Assembly (NCBI GenBank): GCA_963991165.1
Contig: CAXDOW010000038.1
Location: 1-17,273, forward strand
Length of the DNA: 17,273 nucleotides
Source of the DNA: GCA-2862585 sp963991165
Lineage (GTDB): Bacteria; Bacteroidota; Bacteroidia; Flavobacteriales; UBA7312
Reading direction: 5' to 3'
Shown here: positions 8,244 to 14,932 of the stretch, in pieces
How the letters are laid out: the number at the start of each line of letters is the position of its first letter
Numbering within the stretch: the first letter of the stretch is position 1
Translations under genes and position numbers: made by a program
The notes under the pieces: generated by a model
What the model was told of the DNA's origin: nothing
The model's database searches: none
What the model saw: the letters and a program-made list of their open reading frames with translations, nothing else

Positions 8244-9518
8244 ATGATAAGAGATAACGATATTTTTAGTTTAATTGAGGAAGAAAAAAAACGTCAAACT
8301 CACGGAATAGAACTTATTGCTTCAGAAAATTTTGTAAGTGATCAAGTCATGAAAGCCATGGGTTCTGAACTTACCAATAAATATGCTGAAGGATTTCCCG
8401 GCAAGCGATACTACGGAGGATGCGAGGTAGTTGATAAAGTGGAACAACTAGCCATTGATAGGGTTAAACAATTATTTGGAGTAGAATATGCCAATGTCCA
8501 ACCCCACTCTGGCTCACAAGCCAATGCCGCCGTATTTTTAGCTGTTTTAAAGCCCGGTGACAAGATATTAGGATTTAATCTTGCTCATGGCGGTCATCTA
8601 ACACATGGTTCACCAGTCAATTTTTCGGGTAAGATTTATAGTCCATCATTTTATTCAGTCAAAGAAGAAGACGGTTTAATAGATTATGATGCCGCTGAAA
8701 AAACAGCTTTAGAGGAAAAACCACAACTAATAATCTGTGGTGCATCGGCCTATTCTAGAGATATCGACTATAAAAGATTTAGAGAAATTGCAGATAAAGT
8801 AGGCGCACTATTACTAGCCGATATATCACACCCCTCTGGGCTAATTGCAGCTAAACACCTAAATGACCCTGCACCCTACTGTCATATTCTTACTACTACT
8901 ACTCACAAAACACTAAGAGGACCAAGAGGAGGACTGATAATGATGGGTAAAGATTTTGAAAATCCTTGGGGCTTAAAAACACCAAAAGGGACTATCAAAA
9001 AAATGTCATCTTTGTTAGATTCGGCTGTATTTCCAGGAACACAAGGCGGACCTCTTGAGCATATCATCGCCGCCAAAGCCGTTGCTTTTGGTGAAGCTCT
9101 CCAACCTGAATTTAAAGAGTACAGCATGCAAGTCATCAAAAATGCTAAAACCATGGCTCAGTGTTTTGTAGATAAAGGGTATAAAGTTATTTCTGGAGGT
9201 ACCGAAAATCACTGCATGTTACTAGACCTGAGATCCAAAGGTATAACTGGGAAAGAAGCCGAAAATACTCTAGTAAAAGCCGATATAACGGTCAACAAAA
9301 ACATGGTTCCATTTGACGACAAATCACCCTTCGTTACCTCAGGTATGCGTGTTGGCACTCCTGCCATAACCACACGTGGAATAAAAGAAGATACTATTCC
9401 ACAAATTGTCGATTTGATAGATGAAGTTCTAATGAATATTGATAATGAAGAAGTGATTCAAAATGTACGTCTCGAAGTCAATGATTTGATGGGACAGTTT
9501 CCTCTATTTGCTTACTAA
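8244..9518 (+). CDS. glyA: serine hydroxymethyltransferase
   Basis: PLP enzyme that converts serine and tetrahydrofolate to glycine and 5,10-methylene-tetrahydrofolate, the main source of one-carbon units. It has 424 residues, the usual bacterial length. The N-terminus holds HGIELIASENFVS (20-32) and the substrate loop EGFPGKRYYGGCE (49-61). QPHSGSQANAAV (86-97) is the PLP phosphate-cup region. ADISHPSGLIAA (192-203) contains the cofactor aspartate and histidine. TTTTHKTLRGPRGG (217-230) carries the Schiff-base Lys222. The C-terminal part ends GMRVGTPAITTRG and a helical tail. The start is the first ATG after the TATCTTTG box. Its stop codon directly abuts the ATG of the following methyltransferase gene. 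Confidence 0.98.
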   Translation: MIRDNDIFSLIEEEKKRQTHGIELIASENFVSDQVMKAMGSELTNKYAEGFPGKRYYGGCEVVDKVEQLAIDRVKQLFGVEYANVQPHSGSQANAAVFLAVLKPGDKILGFNLAHGGHLTHGSPVNFSGKIYSPSFYSVKEEDGLIDYDAAEKTALEEKPQLIICGASAYSRDIDYKRFREIADKVGALLLADISHPSGLIAAKHLNDPAPYCHILTTTTHKTLRGPRGGLIMMGKDFENPWGLKTPKGTIKKMSSLLDSAVFPGTQGGPLEHIIAAKAVAFGEALQPEFKEYSMQVIKNAKTMAQCFVDKGYKVISGGTENHCMLLDLRSKGITGKEAENTLVKADITVNKNMVPFDDKSPFVTSGMRVGTPAITTRGIKEDTIPQIVDLIDEVLMNIDNEEVIQNVRLEVNDLMGQFPLFAY

Positions 9519-10307
9519 ATGAAGGACTTCGAAACCCATTTACAAAAGAATCTACAGTCGTGGGAGGAAAGAACGCCCGTTCATTTACGTTCCAAGTTTT
9601 ACAATAACGACTTGTTCTTGGAAACTAAAAATTCATTGAATAACATTGAAATTCAATCATTAGGTAATGTTACCAACCAATCATTACTTCATTTGCAATG
9701 CCATTTTGGTCAGGACACTTTATCGTGGGCTCAACTAGGTGCAGAAGTAACTGGCATTGATTTTTCACCTTCAGCTATTGTGGCTGCCAACGAACTAGCC
9801 AAGCAAACTCAATTGGTAGCCTCCTTCGTGCAATCTAACGTATTGGAACTGGATTTGAAAAAGGAATATGATATTATTTTCACCTCGTATGGGGTTTTAG
9901 GGTGGCTTCCTGACTTGAATCAATGGGGTAAAGTAATTTCCAAACACCTCAAAAAGGGAGGCACTTTTTTATTAGTCGAATTTCATCCACTCATTGATTT
10001 GTTGGATGCAGAAACACAACATGGTTATTTCTTTGACAAACACACTAAGATAGAAAAAGAGCAAGGCAGTTACACAGATGGCGGTAAGGACATGAATACC
10101 GAATATTATTGGTGGAGTCATTCCCTAACTGAAATTTTCAAAAGCTTAGAATCTAATGGTTTAAAACTGCAATTGTTTGAAGAATTTGACTACAGCCCAT
10201 ACCATTTGGATGGCATGATAGAACGCGAACCTAACAAGTATGTTCTTGAAAAAAGAGTCCAGCAATCCCTTCCCTATGTGTATGCTTTAAAAGCAACAAA
10301 AAAATAA
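9519..10307 (+). CDS. class I SAM-dependent methyltransferase, substrate unknown
   Basis: A 262-residue soluble methyltransferase. The Rossmann core starts at about residue 53: LLHLQCHFGQDTLSWAQLGA is motif I (SAM-binding loop, with an unusual C-H-F in place of the common GxGxG), and VTGIDFSPSAIVAANELA is motif II with the acidic Asp that binds the ribose. DIIFTSYGVLGWLPDLNQW and KHLKKGGTFLLVEFHP are later core strands. The C-terminal part is aromatic-rich (YYWWSHSLTEIF, FEEFDYSPYHLDG) and probably forms a substrate lid. Its ATG follows the glyA TAA without a single spacer base, so translational coupling is expected. The position suggests joint expression with one-carbon supply, but I cannot name a substrate. 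Codon and base usage resemble the neighbouring genes. Confidence 0.88.
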   Translation: MKDFETHLQKNLQSWEERTPVHLRSKFYNNDLFLETKNSLNNIEIQSLGNVTNQSLLHLQCHFGQDTLSWAQLGAEVTGIDFSPSAIVAANELAKQTQLVASFVQSNVLELDLKKEYDIIFTSYGVLGWLPDLNQWGKVISKHLKKGGTFLLVEFHPLIDLLDAETQHGYFFDKHTKIEKEQGSYTDGGKDMNTEYYWWSHSLTEIFKSLESNGLKLQLFEEFDYSPYHLDGMIEREPNKYVLEKRVQQSLPYVYALKATKK

Positions 10308-10372
10308 AAAGCAAATCTTCACTGAATGCCTTGGTTATGATTCCTGGAGACTCAAATGAAAAATTGCTTTTT
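10306..10372. repeat. imperfect inverted repeat between methyltransferase gene and tRNA-Met, possible bidirectional terminator
   Basis: Arms 10306-10323 and 10355-10372 can pair at 15 of 18 positions, including an uninterrupted nine-pair run AAAAAGCAA / TTGCTTTTT at the outer ends. The left arm overlaps the methyltransferase stop codon (10305-10307), and the right arm stops two bases short of the tRNA-Met 3' end. The 31-base loop contains a smaller GAAT/ATTC pairing and the segment GGTTATGATTCC. A transcription terminator working for both converging transcripts is a reasonable reading because T-runs lie at the arm ends, but the loop is long for an intrinsic terminator. Confidence 0.4.
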
Positions 10373-10373
10373 G

Positions 10374-10447
10374 TAGCGTGGGGGAGATTTGAACTCCCGA
10401 CCTCTGGGTTATGAATCCAACGCTCTAACCAACTGAGCTACCACGCC
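10374..10447 (-). tRNA. tRNA-Met (anticodon CAU)
   Basis: A 74-base cloverleaf on the minus strand. The acceptor stem is GGCGTGG with CCACGCT (a G-U pair at 1-72) and discriminator A. The D-arm GCTC...GAGC contains AGTTGGTTA. The anticodon loop is TTCATAA on stem TTGGA/CCCAG with an A-C mismatch at 31-39. The T-arm is GGGAG TTCAAAT CTCCC. CCA is not encoded. The initiator hallmarks (C1-A72 mismatch, three G-C pairs next to the loop) are absent, so this is the elongator type; a lysidine-modified Ile-CAU tRNA cannot be fully excluded from sequence alone. Confidence 0.96.
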
Positions 10448-10459
10448 AATTTAGGTCGG

Positions 10460-10467
10460 CAAATATA
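10460..10467 (-). promoter_or_regulatory. Bacteroidota -7 promoter box for tRNA-Met
   Basis: The minus strand reads TATATTTG, matching TAnnTTTG. Transcription would begin around 10453, about six bases before the mature tRNA 5' end at 10447. The -33 region (around 10487) shows only a T-run, not a clear TTTG. This gives the tRNA its own promoter, independent of the membrane methyltransferase gene that ends at 10502. Confidence 0.55.
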
Positions 10468-10501
10468 CTATTTTTGGTTAATTTAAAACTTCTTATTTTT
10501 T

Positions 10502-11239
10502 TTAAAATCGGCCGTGTTCTTCTAAGAGATTGGTCTTTCTTTTGATTGTTCGCAACACGATAGCTAAAACAGAACTGGCCACTAGACAAATTGTCAATCC
10601 TTTGGAAAGAAACAGGGTATCAAAATGAAGGTAAACACGAATCAAATGAACGTACGAAAAACCAATGACCGTGGCCAATACACCTGAATATTCCCTTCTC
10701 AAAACGCTGATAAGTGAAAATGGAATAGCACTTTTTTGATAGTTTTTAAACGAAGGAATAAAAGCAGGAAGCTGATTGGCCCATGCTACATATGTAGCAC
10801 CAAATTTCTTTTCAAGAAATCGCTCCTCAGCAAACATAATACGTTCATAATATATCCAAAACAAAAGACTCACAACAAGTACAAACATCAGATTAAATGT
10901 AAAAAGGACAATCCCTATCCACATTAAATAATTTCCCAAGTAAAGGGGGTGTCTGACTAGAGAGTAAATTCCCGTAAAATTTAATTCATCAGCAAGTTGT
11001 TCTTTAGTATTTCGTCCCGATGTTCCTTTTGGAGTCGTTCCAATGGTGTAGGCACGAATCAAAAAACCTATTAGAGATAAAACAATAGAAATAAAAGTAA
11101 AAACGAATTCCCACTCATTAGAAAATTCAGCAGTCACATAGACAAATGGAATTGCCAAAATAAAGAGGACAATAGGAAATTGCCCTCTGTACTTAAACAA
11201 AAAATTACCTTGATTCTCTAATTCTTTTAGAAGAGCCAC
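10502..11239 (-). CDS. isoprenylcysteine carboxyl methyltransferase (ICMT/PEMT)-like integral membrane protein
   Basis: A 245-residue membrane protein with hydrophobic segments at about 21-38, 45-65, 100-128, 185-203 and 210-230. The core motif LVRHPLYLGNYLMWIGI (about 93-109) with RHP and Y is the SAM-binding signature of the ICMT/phospholipid methyltransferase superfamily, and YYERIMFAEERFLEKKFGATY is the matching conserved C-terminal helix (E-E-FL...G..Y). Bacterial members methylate lipids or small hydrophobic compounds; the substrate here is unknown. The start is a GTG whose G is the last base of the FKBP stop (TAGTG overlap), so it is translated by coupling as the last gene of a three-gene operon. 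The extra C-terminal membrane segments beyond the methyltransferase core are of unclear use. Confidence 0.82.
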   Translation of the reverse strand: MALLKELENQGNFLFKYRGQFPIVLFILAIPFVYVTAEFSNEWEFVFTFISIVLSLIGFLIRAYTIGTTPKGTSGRNTKEQLADELNFTGIYSLVRHPLYLGNYLMWIGIVLFTFNLMFVLVVSLLFWIYYERIMFAEERFLEKKFGATYVAWANQLPAFIPSFKNYQKSAIPFSLISVLRREYSGVLATVIGFSYVHLIRVYLHFDTLFLSKGLTICLVASSVLAIVLRTIKRKTNLLEEHGRF

Positions 11240-11913
11240 TAGTTAATAGAAAGTAATTCTACTTCAAAAATTAATGTTTCATTAGGTCCAATGGAACCTC
11301 CTGCTCCTCGCTCTCCGTAAGCCAAATCTGAAGGTATAAAGAGTTTATATTTAGAACCGACTGGCATCAACTGAAGAGCTTCAACCCAACCAGCAATGAC
11401 ACCGTTGACAGGAAAAGTAGCAGGTTCACCTCTATCTACTGAACTGTCGAAAACAGTGCCATCGATTAATGTACCATGGTAATGTACAGTTACCTCATCA
11501 GTAGCTTTTGGTGTAGCACCTTGACCATCTACCATAACTACATATTGTAATCCCGAGTTGGTAGTGATTACGCCTTCTTTCTGTGCATTTTCTTCCAAAA
11601 ACGACTGTCCTTTTTCAATGGCTTGCTGACTTTTTCGCTCACTCATTTGGGTAAAATATTGCTGAATAATGGCATTTGCATCGTCTTCCGAAATTTTAAC
11701 TTCATTTTCAGTAAAAACAGCATCGAAGGCATTGGCAAGAATATTGGAATTGATGTCTTCAAATCCACTCGACTTTAAGTTATTAGCTACACTAACTCCC
11801 AAACTGTAGCTGACTGAGTCCATTTGATTGGTAAGTTCCATGTTGGTGTTTTGCACATTGGTGCATGCCACAAAAGTACTAGCAAGTGCTAGTATCATTA
11901 CATTCTTTTTCAT
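11239..11913 (-). CDS. Mip-like FKBP-type peptidyl-prolyl isomerase, lipoprotein
   Basis: Prolyl isomerase of 224 residues, expected to be tethered in the periplasm or outer membrane. A type II signal MKKNVMILALASTFVAC puts the lipid-carrying Cys at residue 17. Residues about 28-105 form a Mip/FkpA-type helical dimerisation region (DSVSYSLGVSVANNLK, then DDANAIIQQYFTQMSERK). The FKBP domain runs from about 117 to the end: SGLQYVVM, VTVHYHGTLIDGTVFDSS, GVIAGWVEALQLMPVGSKYKL, IPSDLAYGERG, LIFEVELLSI, with all the main pocket aromatic positions (Y, F, D, W) present. It overlaps the DHH gene by ATGA and the membrane methyltransferase by one base. In flavobacteria, FKBP proteins beside a DHH phosphoesterase include the gliding protein GldI (recalled, not checked), but the Mip-like N-terminus argues for a separate member. 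Confidence 0.92.
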   Translation of the reverse strand: MKKNVMILALASTFVACTNVQNTNMELTNQMDSVSYSLGVSVANNLKSSGFEDINSNILANAFDAVFTENEVKISEDDANAIIQQYFTQMSERKSQQAIEKGQSFLEENAQKEGVITTNSGLQYVVMVDGQGATPKATDEVTVHYHGTLIDGTVFDSSVDRGEPATFPVNGVIAGWVEALQLMPVGSKYKLFIPSDLAYGERGAGGSIGPNETLIFEVELLSIN

Positions 11914-12923
11914 TGTTGTTTGTCTTTAATTGTTAAATAATTGGTTACTACGTTGCAAAATGTTTCAATAGCTTCGTTCATATTATTAAATGCTCCTCCA
12001 GAGGCATTTATATGTCCTCCCCCACCAAAATGGTCTTTAGCTAATTGATTGACTGCCACATTTCCCTTAGAACGAAATGAAATTTTAATTATTCCATCTC
12101 TTTCAACAAAAAATGCCGCTAATTTAATTCCTTGTATAGATAATGCATAATTGACTATGCCCTCAGTATCTCCTTTCTGAAAATTGAAGCGGTTTAGTTC
12201 GTTTTTGTCTAAACTTATATAAGCTACTCCGATTTCGTTAAGGACTACCAGTTTTTCACTCAAGCAATATCCCAATAAATGAATTCTACTGACGGAGTTA
12301 TTATCATGAATGTTATCATAGACCCAATCGTTTCTAGCTCCCTTTTTCAGCAAATCGCTTACGATATGATGGGTTTTGGAAGTCACAGAATTAAATCTAA
12401 AGCTACCACTGTCGGTCATAATTCCAGCGTATATACATTCCGCAATATCTCGATCTATTAATTCAATATCGTCAAAAAGTTCTAGAAACTCATAAATCAA
12501 TTGGGCTGTAGAGCAAGCGGTAGAATCAGTAAAATTAAAATCAAAAGTATCGGGATCTTGATGATGATCAATAACCACTTTCAGTGCCTTAGATAGGCGA
12601 ACTATGGGTTCAAATGTATCTATTCGGGAAAGGGTGTTAAAATCTAAACAGAATATAAGTTCCGCTTCCATAGTCACTTGCGTTGCTTTAGACTCATGAC
12701 TATCAAATTCTAAGACCGTGTTGTCTCCACTCATCCATTTCAAATTAGTTGGATAAGCATTGGGTGTAATGACCTGAACTTCATGTCCTTTTTTTAGAAG
12801 GTAATTGTACAGAGCTAAGGAAGAACCCATAGCATCGCCGTCAGGCCCCTTGTGAGTGGTAATAACTATTTTTCTTGCTTGAGATAAAAAATCCGTTAAT
12901 CGCGCTAATTCTGTTGGTATCAT
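11910..12923 (-). CDS. DHH/DHHA1 family phosphoesterase (NrnA-like nanoRNase/pAp phosphatase)
   Basis: A cytosolic metal-dependent phosphoesterase of 337 residues when read from the ATG at 12923. DHH-domain motifs, in order: ITTHKGPDGDAMGSS (motif I, DGD), ELIFCLDFN (motif II Asp), VVIDHHQDPD (DHH motif III) and AGIMTDSGSFRF (motif IV Asp). The DHHA1 domain ends with the nucleotide-binding loop FGGGGHINASGG. NrnA relatives degrade short oligoribonucleotides and dephosphorylate 3'-phosphoadenosine 5'-phosphate; either activity is inferred, not shown. A longer reading from a TTG at 12986 would add 21 residues, but that TTG is part of the TAATTTTG promoter box at 12984-12991 and cannot lie inside the message. 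It heads an operon with FKBP (ATGA overlap) and the membrane methyltransferase. Confidence 0.92.
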   Translation of the reverse strand: MIPTELARLTDFLSQARKIVITTHKGPDGDAMGSSLALYNYLLKKGHEVQVITPNAYPTNLKWMSGDNTVLEFDSHESKATQVTMEAELIFCLDFNTLSRIDTFEPIVRLSKALKVVIDHHQDPDTFDFNFTDSTACSTAQLIYEFLELFDDIELIDRDIAECIYAGIMTDSGSFRFNSVTSKTHHIVSDLLKKGARNDWVYDNIHDNNSVSRIHLLGYCLSEKLVVLNEIGVAYISLDKNELNRFNFQKGDTEGIVNYALSIQGIKLAAFFVERDGIIKISFRSKGNVAVNQLAKDHFGGGGHINASGGAFNNMNEAIETFCNVVTNYLTIKDKQQ

Positions 12924-12983
12924 TGGGTTGCTAAAATAAGAATAATTGTGAGTGAATTTCGAAAAGGATTTTTTAAATTCGCG

Positions 12984-13014
12984 CAAAATTATATTATATC
13001 AAAACAATGGCAAA
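12984..13014 (-). promoter_or_regulatory. promoter of the DHH-FKBP-methyltransferase operon
   Basis: The minus strand carries TTTG (13011-13014), a 19-base spacer, then TAATTTTG (12984-12991). Both elements and the spacing fit the Bacteroidota consensus TTTG-N19-TAnnTTTG, the best full match in the window. The predicted start near 12977 gives a leader of about 54 bases before the ATG at 12923. The -33 element lies over codons 2 and 3 of the divergent ndk gene. Confidence 0.65.
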
Positions 13015-13426
13015 TAACAGAACGTTTACAATGATAAAACCAGAGGCCGTAGAAAAGGGTCATATTGGGGCAATTTTAGAAAAAATAAATGCTGCGGGCT
13101 TTCGTATCGTTGCTTTGAAAAAAACACGCTTGTCGGCCGAGTCTGCGGGTTCATTTTATGAAGTACATAAAGAACGTCCTTTTTATGGTGATCTTGTTGA
13201 TTACATGAGCTCAGGGCCTATTGTGGCCGCTATTCTTGAAAAGGAGAATGCTGTATCCGACTTTAGAATTTTAATTGGTGCTACAGACCCGAGTGAAGCC
13301 GCCGATGGAACAATTAGAAAATTGTTTGCTGAAAGTAAAGCTAAAAATGCAGTTCACGGCTCCGATTCAGATGAAAATGCGGATCTAGAAGGTCGTTTTT
13401 TCTTTTCTGAAGACGAACAGTTCTAG
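13007..13426 (+). CDS. ndk: nucleoside diphosphate kinase
   Basis: Transfers the gamma-phosphate between nucleoside tri- and diphosphates and so balances NTP and dNTP pools. It has 139 residues, the standard length. FTMIKPEAVEKGHIG at 7-21 is the N-terminal strand with the nucleotide-binding lysine 11. FYEVHKERPFYGDLVDYMSSGP at 50-71 includes the Kpn-loop region and substrate contacts. NAVHGSDSDENA at 114-125 carries the phospho-accepting His117 in the family signature NxxHGSDS. The ATG at 13007 is preceded by only a weak plus-strand box (TAAATTCG at 12974-12981). The gene diverges from the DHH operon and converges with the DUF721 gene 23 bases downstream; no clear terminator is visible between them. 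Confidence 0.98.
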   Translation: MANNRTFTMIKPEAVEKGHIGAILEKINAAGFRIVALKKTRLSAESAGSFYEVHKERPFYGDLVDYMSSGPIVAAILEKENAVSDFRILIGATDPSEAADGTIRKLFAESKAKNAVHGSDSDENADLEGRFFFSEDEQF

Positions 13427-13449
13427 TTCAACCAATCGTGTTTTTTCTA

Positions 13450-13743
13450 TCATTTTAGAATGATGTCGTTGATGACTACTTTTCCTACAGCATCATTCAG
13501 TTGATTGACAATATCTGTTTTTCTGTACGATAGTTCTTGCCTCAAGACAGATGATTTTAGTCGTATGTGCAACACTCTATTTTGAATAAATAACTCGTTA
13601 GTGTATTTACCAAATGTGGCTCCCATTAGCTTATCCCACTGGGTTATAATTTGAACTTCGTCTAATTTTTGTTGCCAACCGCTTTCTTTGAGAAAGTCAG
13701 AAATAACTTCTCCTAGAGATTGCTCATTACTCCTCCTTTTCAA
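13450..13743 (-). CDS. DUF721 (DciA-like) protein
   Basis: A 97-residue protein of the DUF721 family. Recognisable elements are NEQSLGEVISDFLKESG (6-22), ITQWDKLMGATFGKYTNELFIQNRVLHIRL (34-63, the W..(L/V)VG...A.....-(I)..-L.V.- pattern) and LRQELSYRKTDIVNQLNDAVG (68-88). In other bacteria the DUF721 protein DciA helps load the replicative helicase, so a DNA replication link is plausible but inferred. The only usable in-frame start is a TTG at 13743, 17 bases inside the 3' end of recF; an in-frame stop lies 12 bases upstream of it, and the next Met is residue 40, inside the domain. The ATG next to the recF stop is in another frame and closes after four codons. Confidence 0.87.
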   Translation of the reverse strand: MKRRSNEQSLGEVISDFLKESGWQQKLDEVQIITQWDKLMGATFGKYTNELFIQNRVLHIRLKSSVLRQELSYRKTDIVNQLNDAVGKVVINDIILK

Positions 13744-14821
13744 TGTTTCCGTCTTTTAAGTGAAATAGTTTAAACTCTGCATGTATTTTTTCAAACACTT
13801 GTTTAGTTCGTTCTGGGTGTGTATCCGTTACAAAGAGCTGACCAAAATGATGTTTATGCATTAAAGCCATTAAATGCTGTACTCTGTGCTGATCCAACTT
13901 ATCAAAAATATCGTCTAACAAAAGTAAGGGCTTGAATCCTAATGTTTTTTTCATAAAATCAAATTGAGCTAATTTCAAAGCCAATAAATAGGTTTTTTGT
14001 TGACCTTGCGATCCTACTCGTTTTACGAGTTGTCCCTGAAAACTAAACTCTAAATCGTCTTTGTGAATACCAAAGGTACTAAATTGCATGGCAAAATCTT
14101 TATCTTGATTTTGAAGGCTTCCCTCCAGGTAGTTAGCTTTGGTTAATTGAGACACATACGAAATAGACATGGACTCGTCTTTTCCCGAAATTGTGGTGTA
14201 ATAATCTAAAAAAATGGACACCAGCTCATTTACAAATTCCTGTCGCTTTTCATGTAGTGATTGGGCTAAGGGTGCGATTTGATCATCATACAATTGTAGT
14301 CCATTCGAGTCTCTTCTGTTTTGTTTCAACAAGGCATTTCGTTGAGCCAATAGCTTGTTATATTGTATGAGATTTTGTAGATAGATTTTGTCAAATTGTG
14401 AAATGACACTGTCCATATATTTTCGCCTCACATCACTACCAGAAAGCAACAATTCGCTATCAGTCGGCGACACCATTACCAGAGGAAACAATCCAATATG
14501 TTCAGCAAGTTTTTCGTACACTTTTTTATTTCTTCTAAACACTTTTTTTGCCCCTCTCTTTACAGCACACTGGATATAATCTTCTTTTTCATCATTGACA
14601 AAAACACCGCCAACAGTCATGAACGGCTGTTGATAAGTAATATTCAACTGATCTTGTTTGGTAAAAAAGCTCTTTGTTAACGACAAATAATGAATGGCAT
14701 CTAACACATTAGTTTTACCAGAACCATTGTTTCCAACAAAGCAATTGATGCTTGGATGAAATATCATTTTACTTTCTAAATGATTTTTAAAATTTAAAAC
14801 GGATAGTTCTTGTAAATACAT
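13727..14821 (-). CDS. recF: DNA replication and repair protein RecF
   Basis: SMC-like ATPase that acts at single-strand gaps and loads RecA with RecO and RecR. It has 364 residues, typical for the family. MYLQELSVLNFKNH is the usual N-terminal strand. The Walker A loop is GNNGSGKT at 30-37 and the Q-loop region LSLTKSFF follows at 46-53. SPTDSELLLSGSDVRRKYMD at 118-136 is the conserved RecF lid motif. VGSQGQQKTYLLALKLAQ at 269-286 is the ABC-type signature, and PLLLLDDIFDKLD at 298-310 is Walker B with the D-loop. The ATG at 14821 follows a weak TATATTTA box on the minus strand. recF overlaps the DUF721 gene by 17 bases; recF followed by DUF721 is a familiar pair in Bacteroidota. Confidence 0.97.
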   Translation of the reverse strand: MYLQELSVLNFKNHLESKMIFHPSINCFVGNNGSGKTNVLDAIHYLSLTKSFFTKQDQLNITYQQPFMTVGGVFVNDEKEDYIQCAVKRGAKKVFRRNKKVYEKLAEHIGLFPLVMVSPTDSELLLSGSDVRRKYMDSVISQFDKIYLQNLIQYNKLLAQRNALLKQNRRDSNGLQLYDDQIAPLAQSLHEKRQEFVNELVSIFLDYYTTISGKDESMSISYVSQLTKANYLEGSLQNQDKDFAMQFSTFGIHKDDLEFSFQGQLVKRVGSQGQQKTYLLALKLAQFDFMKKTLGFKPLLLLDDIFDKLDQHRVQHLMALMHKHHFGQLFVTDTHPERTKQVFEKIHAEFKLFHLKDGNIEKEE

Positions 14822-14844
14822 AATGCTGTAAATATATATACTAA

Positions 14845-14865
14845 ATTATCTTTTTTTGAGATAAT
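14845..14865. repeat. small AT-rich inverted repeat between recF and the TPR gene
   Basis: ATTATCT (14845-14851) and AGATAAT (14859-14865) form a perfect seven-pair palindromic arm set around a T-rich seven-base loop. It lies in the divergent promoter region. It could be an operator half-site pair or a chance AT-rich match; there is no supporting evidence either way. Confidence 0.3.
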
Positions 14866-14905
14866 GATCAGTTTTTATTTCAGTTTTTCAAATGGAAAAA
14901 AAAGT

Positions 14906-14913
14906 TATTTTTG
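14906..14913 (+). promoter_or_regulatory. Bacteroidota -7 promoter box for the TPR-ribH pair
   Basis: TATTTTTG matches TAnnTTTG. The expected start near 14920 leaves about 13 bases before the ATG at 14933 and places the upstream in-frame ATG at 14864 outside the transcript. The -33 position shows only a T-run (14884-14888). Confidence 0.5.
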
Positions 14914-14932
14914 TGGCTCAAATATTCCAAAA

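Noticed and set aside
10502..11239. Possibility that the membrane methyltransferase is a NnrU or steroid reductase-like protein
   Set aside because: The RHPLYLGNYL motif and the E-E-FL...FG..Y helix fit the ICMT/PEMT superfamily better.
12924..12986. N-terminal extension of the DHH protein from a TTG
   Set aside because: The TTG belongs to the -7 promoter box, and the extension (REFKKSFSKF...) does not look like the start of DHH family proteins.
14864..14932. N-terminal extension of the TPR protein from an upstream ATG
   Set aside because: The extension spans the TATTTTTG promoter box and the predicted transcription start; the MAKKKGNK start is more natural.
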